Below, in pieces: positions 34,962-43,402 of a DNA stretch of 64,000 nucleotides; within the stretch, counting starts at the first letter, position 1; each line of letters begins with the position of its first letter. Origin of the DNA: DATHZQ01 sp965216945 (GTDB lineage Bacteria > Actinomycetota > Acidimicrobiia > Spongiisociales > UBA5794). The position numbers were made by a program, and so were the translations under genes. The notes beneath the pieces are model-generated. The model ran no database searches and had not been told where the DNA came from. It saw only the letters and a list, made by a program, of their open reading frames with translations. Location of the stretch: the NCBI GenBank assembly GCA_965216945.1, contig CBDCGU010000003.1, positions 3,224,001 through 3,288,000 of the forward strand. The letters are read 5' to 3'.

Positions 34962-35965
34962 CCGCACCGCTCCTCGAGGTGCGCGATCTCGCCGTCTCGT
35001 TCTTCACCGAACAGGGCACCGTGCGGGCGGTGCGCGGCGTCAATCTGACGCTGCAACCGGGAGAGACGGTCGGCATCGTCGGTGAGTCCGGGTCGGGCAA
35101 GAGCGTGACCGCTCGAGCCATCCTCGGTCTCGTCGAGCTTCCGGGCAGGATCAGTGGCGGCGACATCCTGTGGAAAGGGGAGTCGCTCGTCCACGGTCGC
35201 AAGGCCAAGAACCTGGCACGACACATGCGCGGCAACGAGGCGTCGATGGTCTTCCAGAATCCGATGACCTCGTTCAATCCGCTCATCTCCATCGGTGACC
35301 AGATCAACGAGGTGCTGCGGCATCACCTCGGGATGAGCAAGCGGCAGGCCACCGAGCGCTCGATCGAACTGCTGCGTCTCGTTGGTATGTCGAATCCGAA
35401 AGAGCGCATCGAGCAGTACCCACACGAGTTCTCCGGCGGCATGCGGCAGCGAGCAATGATCGCCATGGCGCTGGCGTGTGAGCCCGAGCTGCTGATCGCA
35501 GACGAGCCGACCACCGCCTTGGATGTGACGATTCAGGCCCAGATCCTCGAGCTGCTCGCCGACCTCCAGCAACGGCTGGGGCTGGCGGTGATCCTGATCA
35601 CCCATGACCTCGCGGTCGTCGCCGGTGTCTGCCATCGCATCGAGGTGATGTATGCCGGCAGGTTCATCGAGCAAGGTACTGCGGACGAGCTGTTCGGCAG
35701 CCCGCGCCATCCCTATACCGCCGGCTTGCTCAAGTCGACGCCGCGGCTCGATGTCATCGTGCCCCGTCTCTATGCCATCGATGGCGCACCGCCGGATCTC
35801 CGCATCCCGGTGAGGGGATGCACGTTCCACAAACGATGCGACTATGCGCGTGACGAGTGTTTGCACGAGGAGCCATTGCTTCCCGACGCCACCAGTGCAG
35901 CCGGTGTCGCATGCCGGTTCCCGCTGTCACCGCCCGGTCAGGAGGTGGACGCATCCCATGGCTGA
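34958..35965 (+). CDS. ABC transporter ATP-binding protein, DppD type
   Basis: A 335-residue ATPase: Walker A GESGSGKSVTA, signature FSGGMRQRAMIAMALA, Walker B LLIADEPTTALD, and the C-terminal oligopeptide/dipeptide domain with GCTFHKRCDYARDEC, a cysteine cluster that in several DppD proteins holds an iron-sulfur cluster. The start overlaps the upstream permease (ATGA) and the end overlaps the second ATPase by eight bases. Confidence 0.94.
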   Translation: MTAPLLEVRDLAVSFFTEQGTVRAVRGVNLTLQPGETVGIVGESGSGKSVTARAILGLVELPGRISGGDILWKGESLVHGRKAKNLARHMRGNEASMVFQNPMTSFNPLISIGDQINEVLRHHLGMSKRQATERSIELLRLVGMSNPKERIEQYPHEFSGGMRQRAMIAMALACEPELLIADEPTTALDVTIQAQILELLADLQQRLGLAVILITHDLAVVAGVCHRIEVMYAGRFIEQGTADELFGSPRHPYTAGLLKSTPRLDVIVPRLYAIDGAPPDLRIPVRGCTFHKRCDYARDECLHEEPLLPDATSAAGVACRFPLSPPGQEVDASHG

Positions 35966-36971
35966 GCCTCTCGTGGAGGTCTCCGACCTCAGTGTCGCGT
36001 TCGATGTAGGCCGCAAAGGGTTCTGGGGTTCGGAACGGCAGTACCTGTCGGCGGTCGATCACATCAGCTTTTCGATCGCTCCCGGCGAGGTGCTGGGTCT
36101 GGTGGGGGAGTCGGGCTCAGGCAAGACGACGACGGGGCGAGCCATCCTGCGTCGGGTCCCCGCTGCGACGGGTACGGTCCGTTTCCGCGGCAGGGACATC
36201 ACCAACCTGGAGGGCGAGGAGCTGCGCATGCTGCGGCAGCACATGCAGCCGGTGCACCAGGATCCCTACGGCAGCTTGAACCCGCGACAGTCGGTCCTCG
36301 AGATCATCGCCGAGCCATTGCTGGTCCACGGCTTGATCGACAAGATCGAAGATGCCAGGGATGACGTGCAGGAGTTCCTCGACATCGTCGGCATGCCCGC
36401 CGACACCGTCGACCGGTACCCGCATGCGTTCAGCGGCGGGCAGCGACAGCGGATCGGCATCGCTCGAGCTCTGGTGCTGAAGCCCGAGCTGGTGATCGCC
36501 GACGAGCCGGTGTCGGCGCTCGACGTCTCGATCCAGGCACAGATCGTCAACCTGATGCAGGATCTCCGCACGGAGCTCAACCTGACCTATCTGTTCATCG
36601 CCCACGACCTCTCGGTCGTGCGCCACATCTCCGACAGGATCGCCATCATGTACGCCGGGCAGCTCGTCGAAGTAGCGGACAAGAACTCCGTTTACGACCG
36701 CCCCGCTCACCCGTACACCCAAGCCCTGCTGTCGGCGGTACCGATACCGGATCCCGAGATCGAGTCGCGCCGGAAGCGAGTCATGGTGGAGGGCGACGTG
36801 CCCGACCTGATCGATCCGCCGCCGGGCTGCCGATTCGCCAGCCGCTGCCGGTTCGCCCAGGACCGATGTCGCGAGGAGTCGCCAGAGTTGCGGCCCGTGG
36901 CGGTCGGTCACGAGGCAGCCTGCCATTTTGTCGAGGAGATACCGCCAATCGACCTGGCGTACGGCGCATGA
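35958..36971 (+). CDS. ABC transporter ATP-binding protein, DppF type
   Basis: A 337-residue partner ATPase: Walker A GESGSGKTTTGRAIL, QDPYGSLNPRQSV Q-loop, signature FSGGQRQRIGIARALVL, Walker B LVIADEPVSALDVS, and the C-terminal CRFASRCRFAQDRC cluster. With the preceding four genes it completes a five-component importer (binding protein, two permeases, two ATPases). The stop overlaps the SDR start. Confidence 0.94.
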   Translation: MAEPLVEVSDLSVAFDVGRKGFWGSERQYLSAVDHISFSIAPGEVLGLVGESGSGKTTTGRAILRRVPAATGTVRFRGRDITNLEGEELRMLRQHMQPVHQDPYGSLNPRQSVLEIIAEPLLVHGLIDKIEDARDDVQEFLDIVGMPADTVDRYPHAFSGGQRQRIGIARALVLKPELVIADEPVSALDVSIQAQIVNLMQDLRTELNLTYLFIAHDLSVVRHISDRIAIMYAGQLVEVADKNSVYDRPAHPYTQALLSAVPIPDPEIESRRKRVMVEGDVPDLIDPPPGCRFASRCRFAQDRCREESPELRPVAVGHEAACHFVEEIPPIDLAYGA

Positions 36972-37740
36972 TGGATCTGGGGCTGACCGGCAAACGGGCC
37001 CTGGTGCTCGGTTCGTCGGCGGGTATGGGTCGGGCCATCGCGGCGGGCCTCGCCGCGCAAGGGGCAAGGCTCGTGATGACCGGACGCAACGAAGCGCGCC
37101 TGGCCTCGGCCGCCGCAGACATCGGCGCCGAGGGATGGTCGACCGGTGACCTGACCGAGCCGGGCGGGCCGGAGCGGATCGTGCGCCAGGCGATCGCCAC
37201 GCTCGGCGGGCTCGACATCTTCGTGGGCAATACCGGCGGGGGAAGCCCGGGGGGCTCATGCAGGGCGGCTTCGACGCCATCGACGCTGGCTACCGGACCA
37301 TGTTGCGGCCGCAGTTGCAGGCCGCCCAAGCGGCCATTCCGGCGCTCCGCGAGGATGGCGGCGGGCGAATGGTGTTCCTCACCGCCCGTTCCGTGCTCGA
37401 GGCCTCTCCGGACCTGGCGCTCTCCTCGGTGTTTCGCAGTGGCGTGGCGGCTGCCGCTCGATCGCTGGCGTTTGAGCTCGCCCCCGAGGTCACCGTGAAC
37501 GTCGTCGTGCCCGGCCAGTTCGACACCGGTGCTCTGGCGAGATTCGAGAGTGCGATCGCAACAGCCGAGGACCGCGTCGTCGAGGACGTGCGCCTGGCCC
37601 ATGTCGAGGCGATCCCGCTGCAACGACTGGGGCGGGCCGAGGAGCTCGCCGACCTGGTCACCTTTCTCGTCAGCGACCGGGCGGCCTACATCACCGGGAC
37701 GACCGTCCGCATCGATGGCGGGCTCACCAGGGGGTTCTGA
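36968..37740 (+). pseudogene. Short-chain dehydrogenase/reductase with a one-base frameshift
   Basis: The N-terminal part reads LTGKRALVLGSSAGMGRAIA (Rossmann motif) and FVGNTGGGSPGG, then shifts frame. The C-terminal part continues from about 37255 in another frame with MQGGFDAIDAGYRTM, the SDR segment after strand 4, and ends YITGTTVRIDGGLTRGF as in intact SDRs. The break falls in a run of six G at 37249-37254; a seventh G would restore one 257-residue reading frame. The usual catalytic Tyr-x-x-x-Lys is not evident (SSVFRSGVAAAARSL occupies that place), as in some divergent SDRs. It may be a sequencing error, a recent mutation or slippage. Confidence 0.75.
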
Positions 37741-37744
37741 TTCG

Positions 37745-38434
37745 ATGCGGGAGCTCGGTCGGTCCCACGCCAATCTCGGTGATCTGGTCGCCGCGGAGAT
37801 TCGCACCGCCATCCTCGCCGGGGACCTCGCACCGGGGGAGCGTCTGAAGCAGGAACAGCTGGCAGCCGACCTGCGGGTGTCCCGTATCCCCGTACGCGAG
37901 GCGCTGCGGGTCCTCGAAGCAGAGGGGCTCATCATCAACCGGCCCGGCCGGGGCTCCGTCGTCGTCGAGCTCACCAAGGAGGACGCCGAAGAAGTGCTGG
38001 TGGTTCGGGGTGCTCTCGAAGGACTCGCCGCCCGGCTCGCCGCCGAGCGGGTGACGCCCGATGTCATCGCCGGGTTGCGTGACGCGGTGGAGGTAGGGAA
38101 GAAGGCGAGCGCCGGCGGAGACCATGCCCTGGCCAGCGAGGCCCACACCCGATTCCATCTGGACCTGGCCATGGCGGGGGGCAATACCCACCTCTACACG
38201 GAGCTGGAATCGATGCCGGCACGCACCGAGTGGATCGTATCGAGCCTGCTCAAATCGCGATCCGAGTACTCGTGGAAGGAGCACGAGGACATTCTCGACG
38301 CGGTGGCGGCCGGGGACGCAGAGCTCGCCGAGCAACTGACCCGGCTCCACAGCGAGCAGGTGGTCGATTCGCTCGATGAGGTCGATGCGGCGCAAAGACC
38401 GGCGGCCGATCCGGAGCCGACCAGCGCCAGTTGA
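37745..38434 (+). CDS. GntR-family regulator (FCD type), last gene of the ABC operon
   Basis: A 229-residue regulator with winged helix LKQEQLAADLRVSRIPVREALRVLEAEGLI and an FCD domain (AHTRFHLDLAMAGGNTHLY, EHEDILDAVAAGD). It follows the SDR by four bases, so it is probably co-transcribed with the transporter, and may sense the imported compound or a breakdown product. It is distinct from the GntR at 30565, which is divergent from the same operon. Confidence 0.9.
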   Translation: MRELGRSHANLGDLVAAEIRTAILAGDLAPGERLKQEQLAADLRVSRIPVREALRVLEAEGLIINRPGRGSVVVELTKEDAEEVLVVRGALEGLAARLAAERVTPDVIAGLRDAVEVGKKASAGGDHALASEAHTRFHLDLAMAGGNTHLYTELESMPARTEWIVSSLLKSRSEYSWKEHEDILDAVAAGDAELAEQLTRLHSEQVVDSLDEVDAAQRPAADPEPTSAS

Positions 38435-38475
38435 ACCAGCAGCTGTTGAACCGGTGCCGGCAGAGCTGCGGTTCA
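38432..38475. terminator. Stem-loop spanning both convergent stop codons
   Basis: TGAACC-A-GCAGCT (38432-38444) pairs with AGCTGC-GGTTCA (38464-38475). The left arm includes the stop of the GntR gene and the right arm the stop of the leftward FAD gene. There is no T-run. It could end both transcripts. Confidence 0.45.
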
Positions 38476-39786
38476 GACGAGCATCGGCCGTCTCTTGACC
38501 GCGTTGCCGAACACGTTGGTCATCCCCATGGCGTCCACCCGCTTGCGGATCAGCTCGATGTCGGTCGTGTAGCGCCCGCGCTGCTTCATGCGCTCGAAGA
38601 ACACCGACCCTGAGAACGTGTACTTCTTGGCCATCCCTCCGGGCTGGTCCATCTCCTCGCGCACATACGTGATCGCATCGCCGGTCGCCAGGTCGTGGGG
38701 GAGCTCGACGGGGTGCTGCCCTGCCAGTTGACGGACCGCGTTGTGACCCGCCAGCGTACCCGTGACGATGGCCTCCGTATGGCCCACCAGCAACCCGGCC
38801 TTCTCGCCGCCGCAATACAGGTTGTCGACTTCGCACTCCACCTTCATGGTGTCGTCGCGCCGGGTGACGTCGAGGTAGCGGATCGAATTGCCCAGTGATC
38901 CGGCGTACGGGTCCTCGTAGCGGGCATTCTCGAAGCCGGGAACCGTGCGCAGATCGTCGAGCGGCACGTAGGAGGTCATCAGCTTGGCCTGGCCGGTGTC
39001 GAGCAGGATCACGTTGTCGGCGTATGCCGGGAGAGCATATTGCTGGCATGCCTTGGCGCCGAGTTTCGCACGGTTCTTGTCGGCGAGCGGCTCCGGAAGC
39101 GGCACGATCACGAGGCCCTCTTCGTCGAGCCGGCGGTGGAGGTCCGGTGCGAGCGAGTCCTTGCTGAGCTTGCACGAGCCGCTCATCACGCCCACCTGGC
39201 CGTCCGCACGCTGACCGTTGCGGTCCTCGGCGCCGACGAGGCCGGATATGGAGGTCCGGGCACCGAAGGTGGGGCAGCGGACGATGCACATCACGCAACT
39301 GGCGCCGTATTTCTTGCAGTTCTTCTGTGGCCCGACGGTGCCCGTGGCGTCGACGAAGATGTCACCTTCGACGGTGCGGCCGTTCTCCAGGTGGATGCCC
39401 GTGATGGAGCCATGGTCGCGGCTGACCTTGGTCACCCGGTGGACCAGTCGCACATCGATGCCCGTCTCGAGCAGGCACTTCCGCACCGCCGGTTCGATCA
39501 GCGTCACGTCGTAGAGCGAGGCGTGCTCGTGGCCGGGGAACGAGAAGTTGGTGTGGACGGACAGCTCATCGCAGATCTCGAAAAGCCTTCCGCCCCCCAT
39601 GGCGATCATCTCTTCCGCAGCGGTGAAGCGGCCGTTGTTGCGCATGATGCCGCCGACGAGACCCGTGCCGAGCAGGTAGTCGGTGCGTTCGACCATGACC
39701 ACGGATCCGGCGCCGGCTTGGTAGGCCGCCAAGGCGGCCGCACACCCCGACCATCCTCCTCCGATGATGACCACCCGTCCCGACAC
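38473..39786 (-). CDS. FAD-dependent oxidoreductase with a CxxCxxxC motif (paralogue 1)
   Basis: A 437-residue flavoprotein: VVIIGGGWSGCAAALAAY is the dinucleotide-binding motif, and GLVGGIMRNNGRFTAAEEM, DIFVDATGT and GEKAGLLVGHTEAIVTGTLAGHNAVR resemble FAD-dependent oxidoreductases of the GidA/FAD_oxidored superfamily. Near residue 163 a cysteine cluster CVMCIVRC suggests an iron-sulfur site or redox-active cysteines. The GTG at 39786 has an excellent AAAGGAGG site, so the longer reading from 39837 is rejected. A clear paralogue lies at 54379-55677. The substrate is unknown. A perfect palindrome lies just upstream of the ribosome-binding site. Confidence 0.78.
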   Translation of the reverse strand: MSGRVVIIGGGWSGCAAALAAYQAGAGSVVMVERTDYLLGTGLVGGIMRNNGRFTAAEEMIAMGGGRLFEICDELSVHTNFSFPGHEHASLYDVTLIEPAVRKCLLETGIDVRLVHRVTKVSRDHGSITGIHLENGRTVEGDIFVDATGTVGPQKNCKKYGASCVMCIVRCPTFGARTSISGLVGAEDRNGQRADGQVGVMSGSCKLSKDSLAPDLHRRLDEEGLVIVPLPEPLADKNRAKLGAKACQQYALPAYADNVILLDTGQAKLMTSYVPLDDLRTVPGFENARYEDPYAGSLGNSIRYLDVTRRDDTMKVECEVDNLYCGGEKAGLLVGHTEAIVTGTLAGHNAVRQLAGQHPVELPHDLATGDAITYVREEMDQPGGMAKKYTFSGSVFFERMKQRGRYTTDIELIRKRVDAMGMTNVFGNAVKRRPMLV

Positions 39787-39798
39787 CGTGCGCCTCCT

Positions 39799-39815
39799 TT
39801 GGATACAATATCCAA
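39799..39815. promoter_or_regulatory. Perfect 17-base palindrome TTGGATACAATATCCAA
   Basis: Seven-base arms TTGGATA and TATCCAA surround CAA. It lies between the divergent FAD oxidoreductase and MFS genes, touching the former's ribosome-binding site, and contains TATTGT (minus strand) as a possible -10 box. It resembles the sites at 30055-30071 and 31326-31342. An imperfect dyad GTACCC-N6-GGGTAT follows at 39817-39834. Confidence 0.6.
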
Positions 39816-39878
39816 CGTACCCATCGACGGGTATCATGTCAAACCCGAACAGCCCTTCCGGAATCCCTCAGGAGCACG

Positions 39879-41009
39879 ATGGCTCGTCTGCAGCGCCGGC
39901 TCGCCATGGCCGCGGTCACGCTCACGTATGTCGCGGTGACGGTCGGCGAGTCCATCCTGGCGCCCGTTCTGCCGATCGCCTCGCCGGAGCTCGGGATCGA
40001 TGAGGCACAAGCCGGGCAGCTGCTGGGCCTGGTCTCGGTGTCGGCAGGCGTGGGCAACCTCGCCGGCGGGTTCCTGCTGGCCAGGCTCGGGGCTCGGTGG
40101 TCGTCGGCCGTCGGGGTGGCGCTCACCACCGCGGGCGCCGCCCTCGCCGCGATGGAAGGGCATGCCGGAGGATTCGCCGTTGCTCACATTCTGCTGGGGC
40201 TCGGAGCCGGTGTCTTCTTCGCCGGCGGGATCTTCTCGATCGGCCGGCTCTCCGATCCCGACCGTAGGGGGCGGGCGATGGGTCTGTTCGGCATCGCCTA
40301 CTCGCTGGCCCTGGCGCTGGCAGCCGGTCTCGTGGCGTGGATCGGCCCCGATGCCTGGCGCAACGTCTTCTCGGTAGCGGCCTGGCTCGGTGGGATTGCC
40401 CTGCTGGCAGTGCTGCTGACCGACCTGCCGCCCCGTGAGCCCGTGCGGCGACGGCCGTTGCACGACGGGCTGCGACTCCTCGCCATCCCCGTTGCTGTCG
40501 GTGCGGTGGCAGCCGTTGCCCAATTCGGGCTCGTGGCCTACATCCCGACGCTCGCCGTCGACGAGTGGACGATGACGGCGAGCTCGGCGGCGATCGTGCT
40601 GCTGGCGGGGCGCGTGCTGTCGATCCCGGCCAAGGCGTGGGCGGGGCGGCTGGCGGATCGCCACGGGTCGATGGGAGCGGCGCGGCTCGTCACGCTCGCT
40701 CTCCTCGCAAGCGGCGCCGCATGGCTGGTGGTCCCGGTGACGGCCGTGGCCGCGGCTGGGGCGGTCGTCTTCGCCGCTGCGGCCGGGGCGATGTTCCCGA
40801 TCGCCAACGTCGTGGCCATCGACCGGTTCGGCCGTCACGGCGCCCTGCTCGGTGTGTTCCGCTCCGCACAGATGGCGATCGCCGGGTTGTCGGCGTGGCT
40901 CGTCGGGCTGGGGGGTGCCGCCATCGGTCTGCGACCCCTGTTGCTGGTCGGAGTCGTGTCGCTGGCGACCCTGCTGATCGTGAGCCGTCAGTCGGTGCCG
41001 TCGGCGTAG
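39879..41009 (+). CDS. MFS transporter
   Basis: A 376-residue membrane protein with about 11-12 hydrophobic helices; GNLAGGFLLARLGARWSSAVG matches the loop 2-3 region and LGLGAGVFFAGGIFSIGRLSD the fourth helix of MFS proteins. An AGGAG ribosome-binding site precedes the ATG. It is divergent from the FAD oxidoreductase with a shared palindromic region, hinting that it moves the substrate or product of that enzyme. Its last 22 bases overlap the convergent RpiR gene. The substrate is unknown. Confidence 0.85.
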   Translation: MARLQRRLAMAAVTLTYVAVTVGESILAPVLPIASPELGIDEAQAGQLLGLVSVSAGVGNLAGGFLLARLGARWSSAVGVALTTAGAALAAMEGHAGGFAVAHILLGLGAGVFFAGGIFSIGRLSDPDRRGRAMGLFGIAYSLALALAAGLVAWIGPDAWRNVFSVAAWLGGIALLAVLLTDLPPREPVRRRPLHDGLRLLAIPVAVGAVAAVAQFGLVAYIPTLAVDEWTMTASSAAIVLLAGRVLSIPAKAWAGRLADRHGSMGAARLVTLALLASGAAWLVVPVTAVAAAGAVVFAAAAGAMFPIANVVAIDRFGRHGALLGVFRSAQMAIAGLSAWLVGLGGAAIGLRPLLLVGVVSLATLLIVSRQSVPSA

Positions 41010-41830
41010 AAGGTGTCGGTGGCGGACCACATGTCCTCGAGGCGATCGAGGCGCCGGGTGGCTTCGTCGTGGAGGTCGGTGGCCACCTGCATGACGAGCA
41101 ACTCCGCCAGCGTCACGGCGGGGAGCGAGCTGTCGAACGGTCCGATGGCCGGTACCTCGACGGCCGCCCACGTATCGGTCAATGACGCCAGTGGGGAGAG
41201 GGGACCGTCGGTGATCGCCACGAGCTGCCCCCCGTTCTGGGCGAACAGCGATGCGGCTTCGACGACCGCCTTGCGGTAGCGCGGGAAGTCGATGACGACC
41301 AGCACGTCGCTGGCGCCGAGGTCGGCGAGATCTCGACCCAGGTTGCGCTCCTCCAGGAGACCCACGTCGGGGCGGACCATGCTGAGGCCGCTGACCAGTG
41401 CATGGGCGCCGGCACGCGACGTCTCGCCGGACACGACCCGGATGCGCTCGGCGGCGGCGATCGGCTTGGCGAGCGTTGCGAGGCGTCCACCCGCCGTGGC
41501 GTCGAACACCGACGCGATCGACCGCTCGATGGCCGTTCTCGCATCGCTGCCCTCGACGTCGCGGCGGATTCGCACGCTGGGACGGCTGAGCTGCGTCGTC
41601 AGGTCTCGCCGCACATGATCCTGCAGCTCGGGGTAGCCGGAGAACCCCAGCTTGGCGGCGAATCGGACGATGGAGGGCCGGCTGGTACCGACTGCATCGG
41701 CCATGTCCGACACCGTGCCGAATGCCAGCAGCGTCGGGTCGGCGACCACCGCCTCGGCGATGCGCCGTTCGGTGCGGGTGAGTCGGTCGCTCGCCGCTGC
41801 GATGAGCTGAGAAACGGATGTTGGTGACAT
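40988..41830 (-). CDS. RpiR-family regulator (HTH + SIS domain)
   Basis: A 280-residue regulator. The N-terminal HTH_6 domain (LTRTERRIAEAVVADPTLLAFGTVSDMADAVGTSRPSIVRFAAKLGFSGYPEL) is followed by a SIS sugar-isomerase fold (IRVVSGETSRAGAHALVSGLSMV, DVLVVIDFPRYRKAVVEAASLFAQNGGQLVAITD). RpiR proteins usually sense phosphorylated sugars, but some control amino-acid genes. It is divergent from the aminomutase operon and so is the likely regulator of the promoter at 41857-41885. Confidence 0.9.
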   Translation of the reverse strand: MSPTSVSQLIAAASDRLTRTERRIAEAVVADPTLLAFGTVSDMADAVGTSRPSIVRFAAKLGFSGYPELQDHVRRDLTTQLSRPSVRIRRDVEGSDARTAIERSIASVFDATAGGRLATLAKPIAAAERIRVVSGETSRAGAHALVSGLSMVRPDVGLLEERNLGRDLADLGASDVLVVIDFPRYRKAVVEAASLFAQNGGQLVAITDGPLSPLASLTDTWAAVEVPAIGPFDSSLPAVTLAELLVMQVATDLHDEATRRLDRLEDMWSATDTFYADGTD

Positions 41831-41856
41831 GGGTCGTGAGCACTACGTTACAGACA

Positions 41857-41885
41857 TTGCCGTGCGGTGTGCACATGTGTACGCT
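41857..41885 (+). promoter_or_regulatory. Promoter TTGCCG-N17-TACGCT with an internal TGTGCACA palindrome
   Basis: TTGCCG at 41857-41862 and TACGCT at 41880-41885 are 17 bases apart, upstream of the aminomutase operon. The spacer holds the perfect palindrome TGTGCACA (41868-41875), well placed for a repressor such as the divergent RpiR protein. Confidence 0.55.
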
Positions 41886-41921
41886 AGCGGGAGGCGACGG
41901 CGGACGTGTGGAGGTGTCGCG

Positions 41922-43367
41922 ATGGGCAGGGTGAAGTACGTTCCCTCAGAACGGGAACAGGCGTTCCTGGACACGGTCGAGAACCCGAAGTACGACCGCC
42001 AGATCGTCAACGGGCTGAAGATGTTCTTCGAGGGCCGCGAGCCGGAGGACATGAAGGGCTTCTACTCCGGAGACGAGCTCGCTGCGCTGCGCGCCCTGAG
42101 CGGTACCGAGCGTGATGTCGAGGCTCGGATGCCGGTGAAGGTCACCCGTCACTACTTCGAGCTGGCCAGGAACAGTCGGGCGCTCCAGACCCTCGTGAAG
42201 GCGAGCCCGGCGGAGACCAACGACCTCGCCGGCGCAGAGGACCCGGGACACCAGATGGACTACAGCCCGGTCGAGGGTCTGCTCCACAAATACGAGATGG
42301 GGCTGATGTACGTGATCTCCACGTGCTCGGCCCACTGCCGGTTTTGTTACCGCGAGGAGCTGATCGCCCGCAAGGACATCGAGCGGGCCGACGGCACCGT
42401 GGCCCCCAAGGGTCTCGCTCAGGTCAAAGAGGTGACCGACTACATCCGAGCCCACAACGCCGTCGTCGCCGAGAACGGGGGGCGCCACCCGGAGTCGGGC
42501 CGCGAGAAGCTCCGTGAGATCCTCCTCTCGGGGGGTGATCCGATGGTGCTTCCCAACTCGAAGATCGCCGGGTGGTTCGCCGCGCTCGCCGAGGCCGGGG
42601 TCGAGTCCATTCGCCTCGGCACCAAAGAGATGGCGTTCCATCCCGATCGCTTCGATGAAGCCTTCCTCACCATGCTCGACAACTTCCACGCGACCTATCC
42701 GGAGGTGGGGTTCCGCCTGATGGTGCACTTCAACCATCCTGACGAGTTCCTCCTCAAGGACGGTGACGGCAACTACACCGAGAACGACAACGGCACCTTG
42801 CGGTGGCATCCGGCCACCCGGCGTGCGATGGACGCCGTCGTCGGCCGCGGCTGGATCAGCGTCGAGAACCAGGCGCCCATCATCAAGGGGATCAACGACG
42901 ACCCCGATGCGCTGCGCATCATGCAGCGGGCGCTGAAGCGAGTCGGTGTCGAGAACCATTACTTCTTCTGTGGCCGTGACATCGTCGCCTACCGGGCCTT
43001 CAACGTTCCGATCGAGACGGCGTGGAACATCCTCAACGAGTCGCAGAAAGGTCTCTCCGGCGTCGAGAACCATGCCCGCCTCTCCATCACCCACTACAAA
43101 GGCAAGACCGAGGTCGCCGCGGTCACCAACGAGCCGCTTCCCGGCATCCCCGGCGCCGAGAACGGAGTGCTCATCTTCAAGATCCTGCGCAACGCCCTGG
43201 ATGCCAAGGATCGGGGCAAGGTGTGCATCGTGGGGCGCAACCCGGATGCCATCTGGTTCGACGACTACGAGGATCGAGTGATCTTCGACGAGGCAGGTCT
43301 CTTCGAGTACAGCCGCGTGGAATATGCCCGCGAGGTACCCGTGTCGATCGGCGTCGGTGGTCGGTAG
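41922..43367 (+). CDS. KamA-like PLP-dependent radical SAM 2,3-aminomutase
   Basis: A 481-residue radical SAM protein of the lysine 2,3-aminomutase family. The iron-sulfur motif CSAHCRFC (CxxxCxxC, about residues 135-142) and LLSGGDPMVL (SAM-binding GGDP) are clear, as is HFNHPDEF. KamA enzymes move an alpha-amino group to the beta carbon. In Clostridium KamA the lysine-binding Asp and PLP lysine lie in a DAPGGGGK block; here the matching region is ITHYKGKTEV, keeping a lysine but lacking that Asp and the glycine run. The substrate is therefore probably not lysine. GGAGG precedes the ATG at 41922. It opens a five-gene operon. Confidence 0.85.
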   Translation: MGRVKYVPSEREQAFLDTVENPKYDRQIVNGLKMFFEGREPEDMKGFYSGDELAALRALSGTERDVEARMPVKVTRHYFELARNSRALQTLVKASPAETNDLAGAEDPGHQMDYSPVEGLLHKYEMGLMYVISTCSAHCRFCYREELIARKDIERADGTVAPKGLAQVKEVTDYIRAHNAVVAENGGRHPESGREKLREILLSGGDPMVLPNSKIAGWFAALAEAGVESIRLGTKEMAFHPDRFDEAFLTMLDNFHATYPEVGFRLMVHFNHPDEFLLKDGDGNYTENDNGTLRWHPATRRAMDAVVGRGWISVENQAPIIKGINDDPDALRIMQRALKRVGVENHYFFCGRDIVAYRAFNVPIETAWNILNESQKGLSGVENHARLSITHYKGKTEVAAVTNEPLPGIPGAENGVLIFKILRNALDAKDRGKVCIVGRNPDAIWFDDYEDRVIFDEAGLFEYSRVEYAREVPVSIGVGGR

Positions 43368-43402
43368 CGGAGGTCGAGGCCCATGTTGGACAGAAGGGCG
43401 CC

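Noticed and set aside
39834..41876. 680-residue open frame on the minus strand
   Set aside because: Antisense of the second MFS gene and out of frame with RpiR; composition is random-like.
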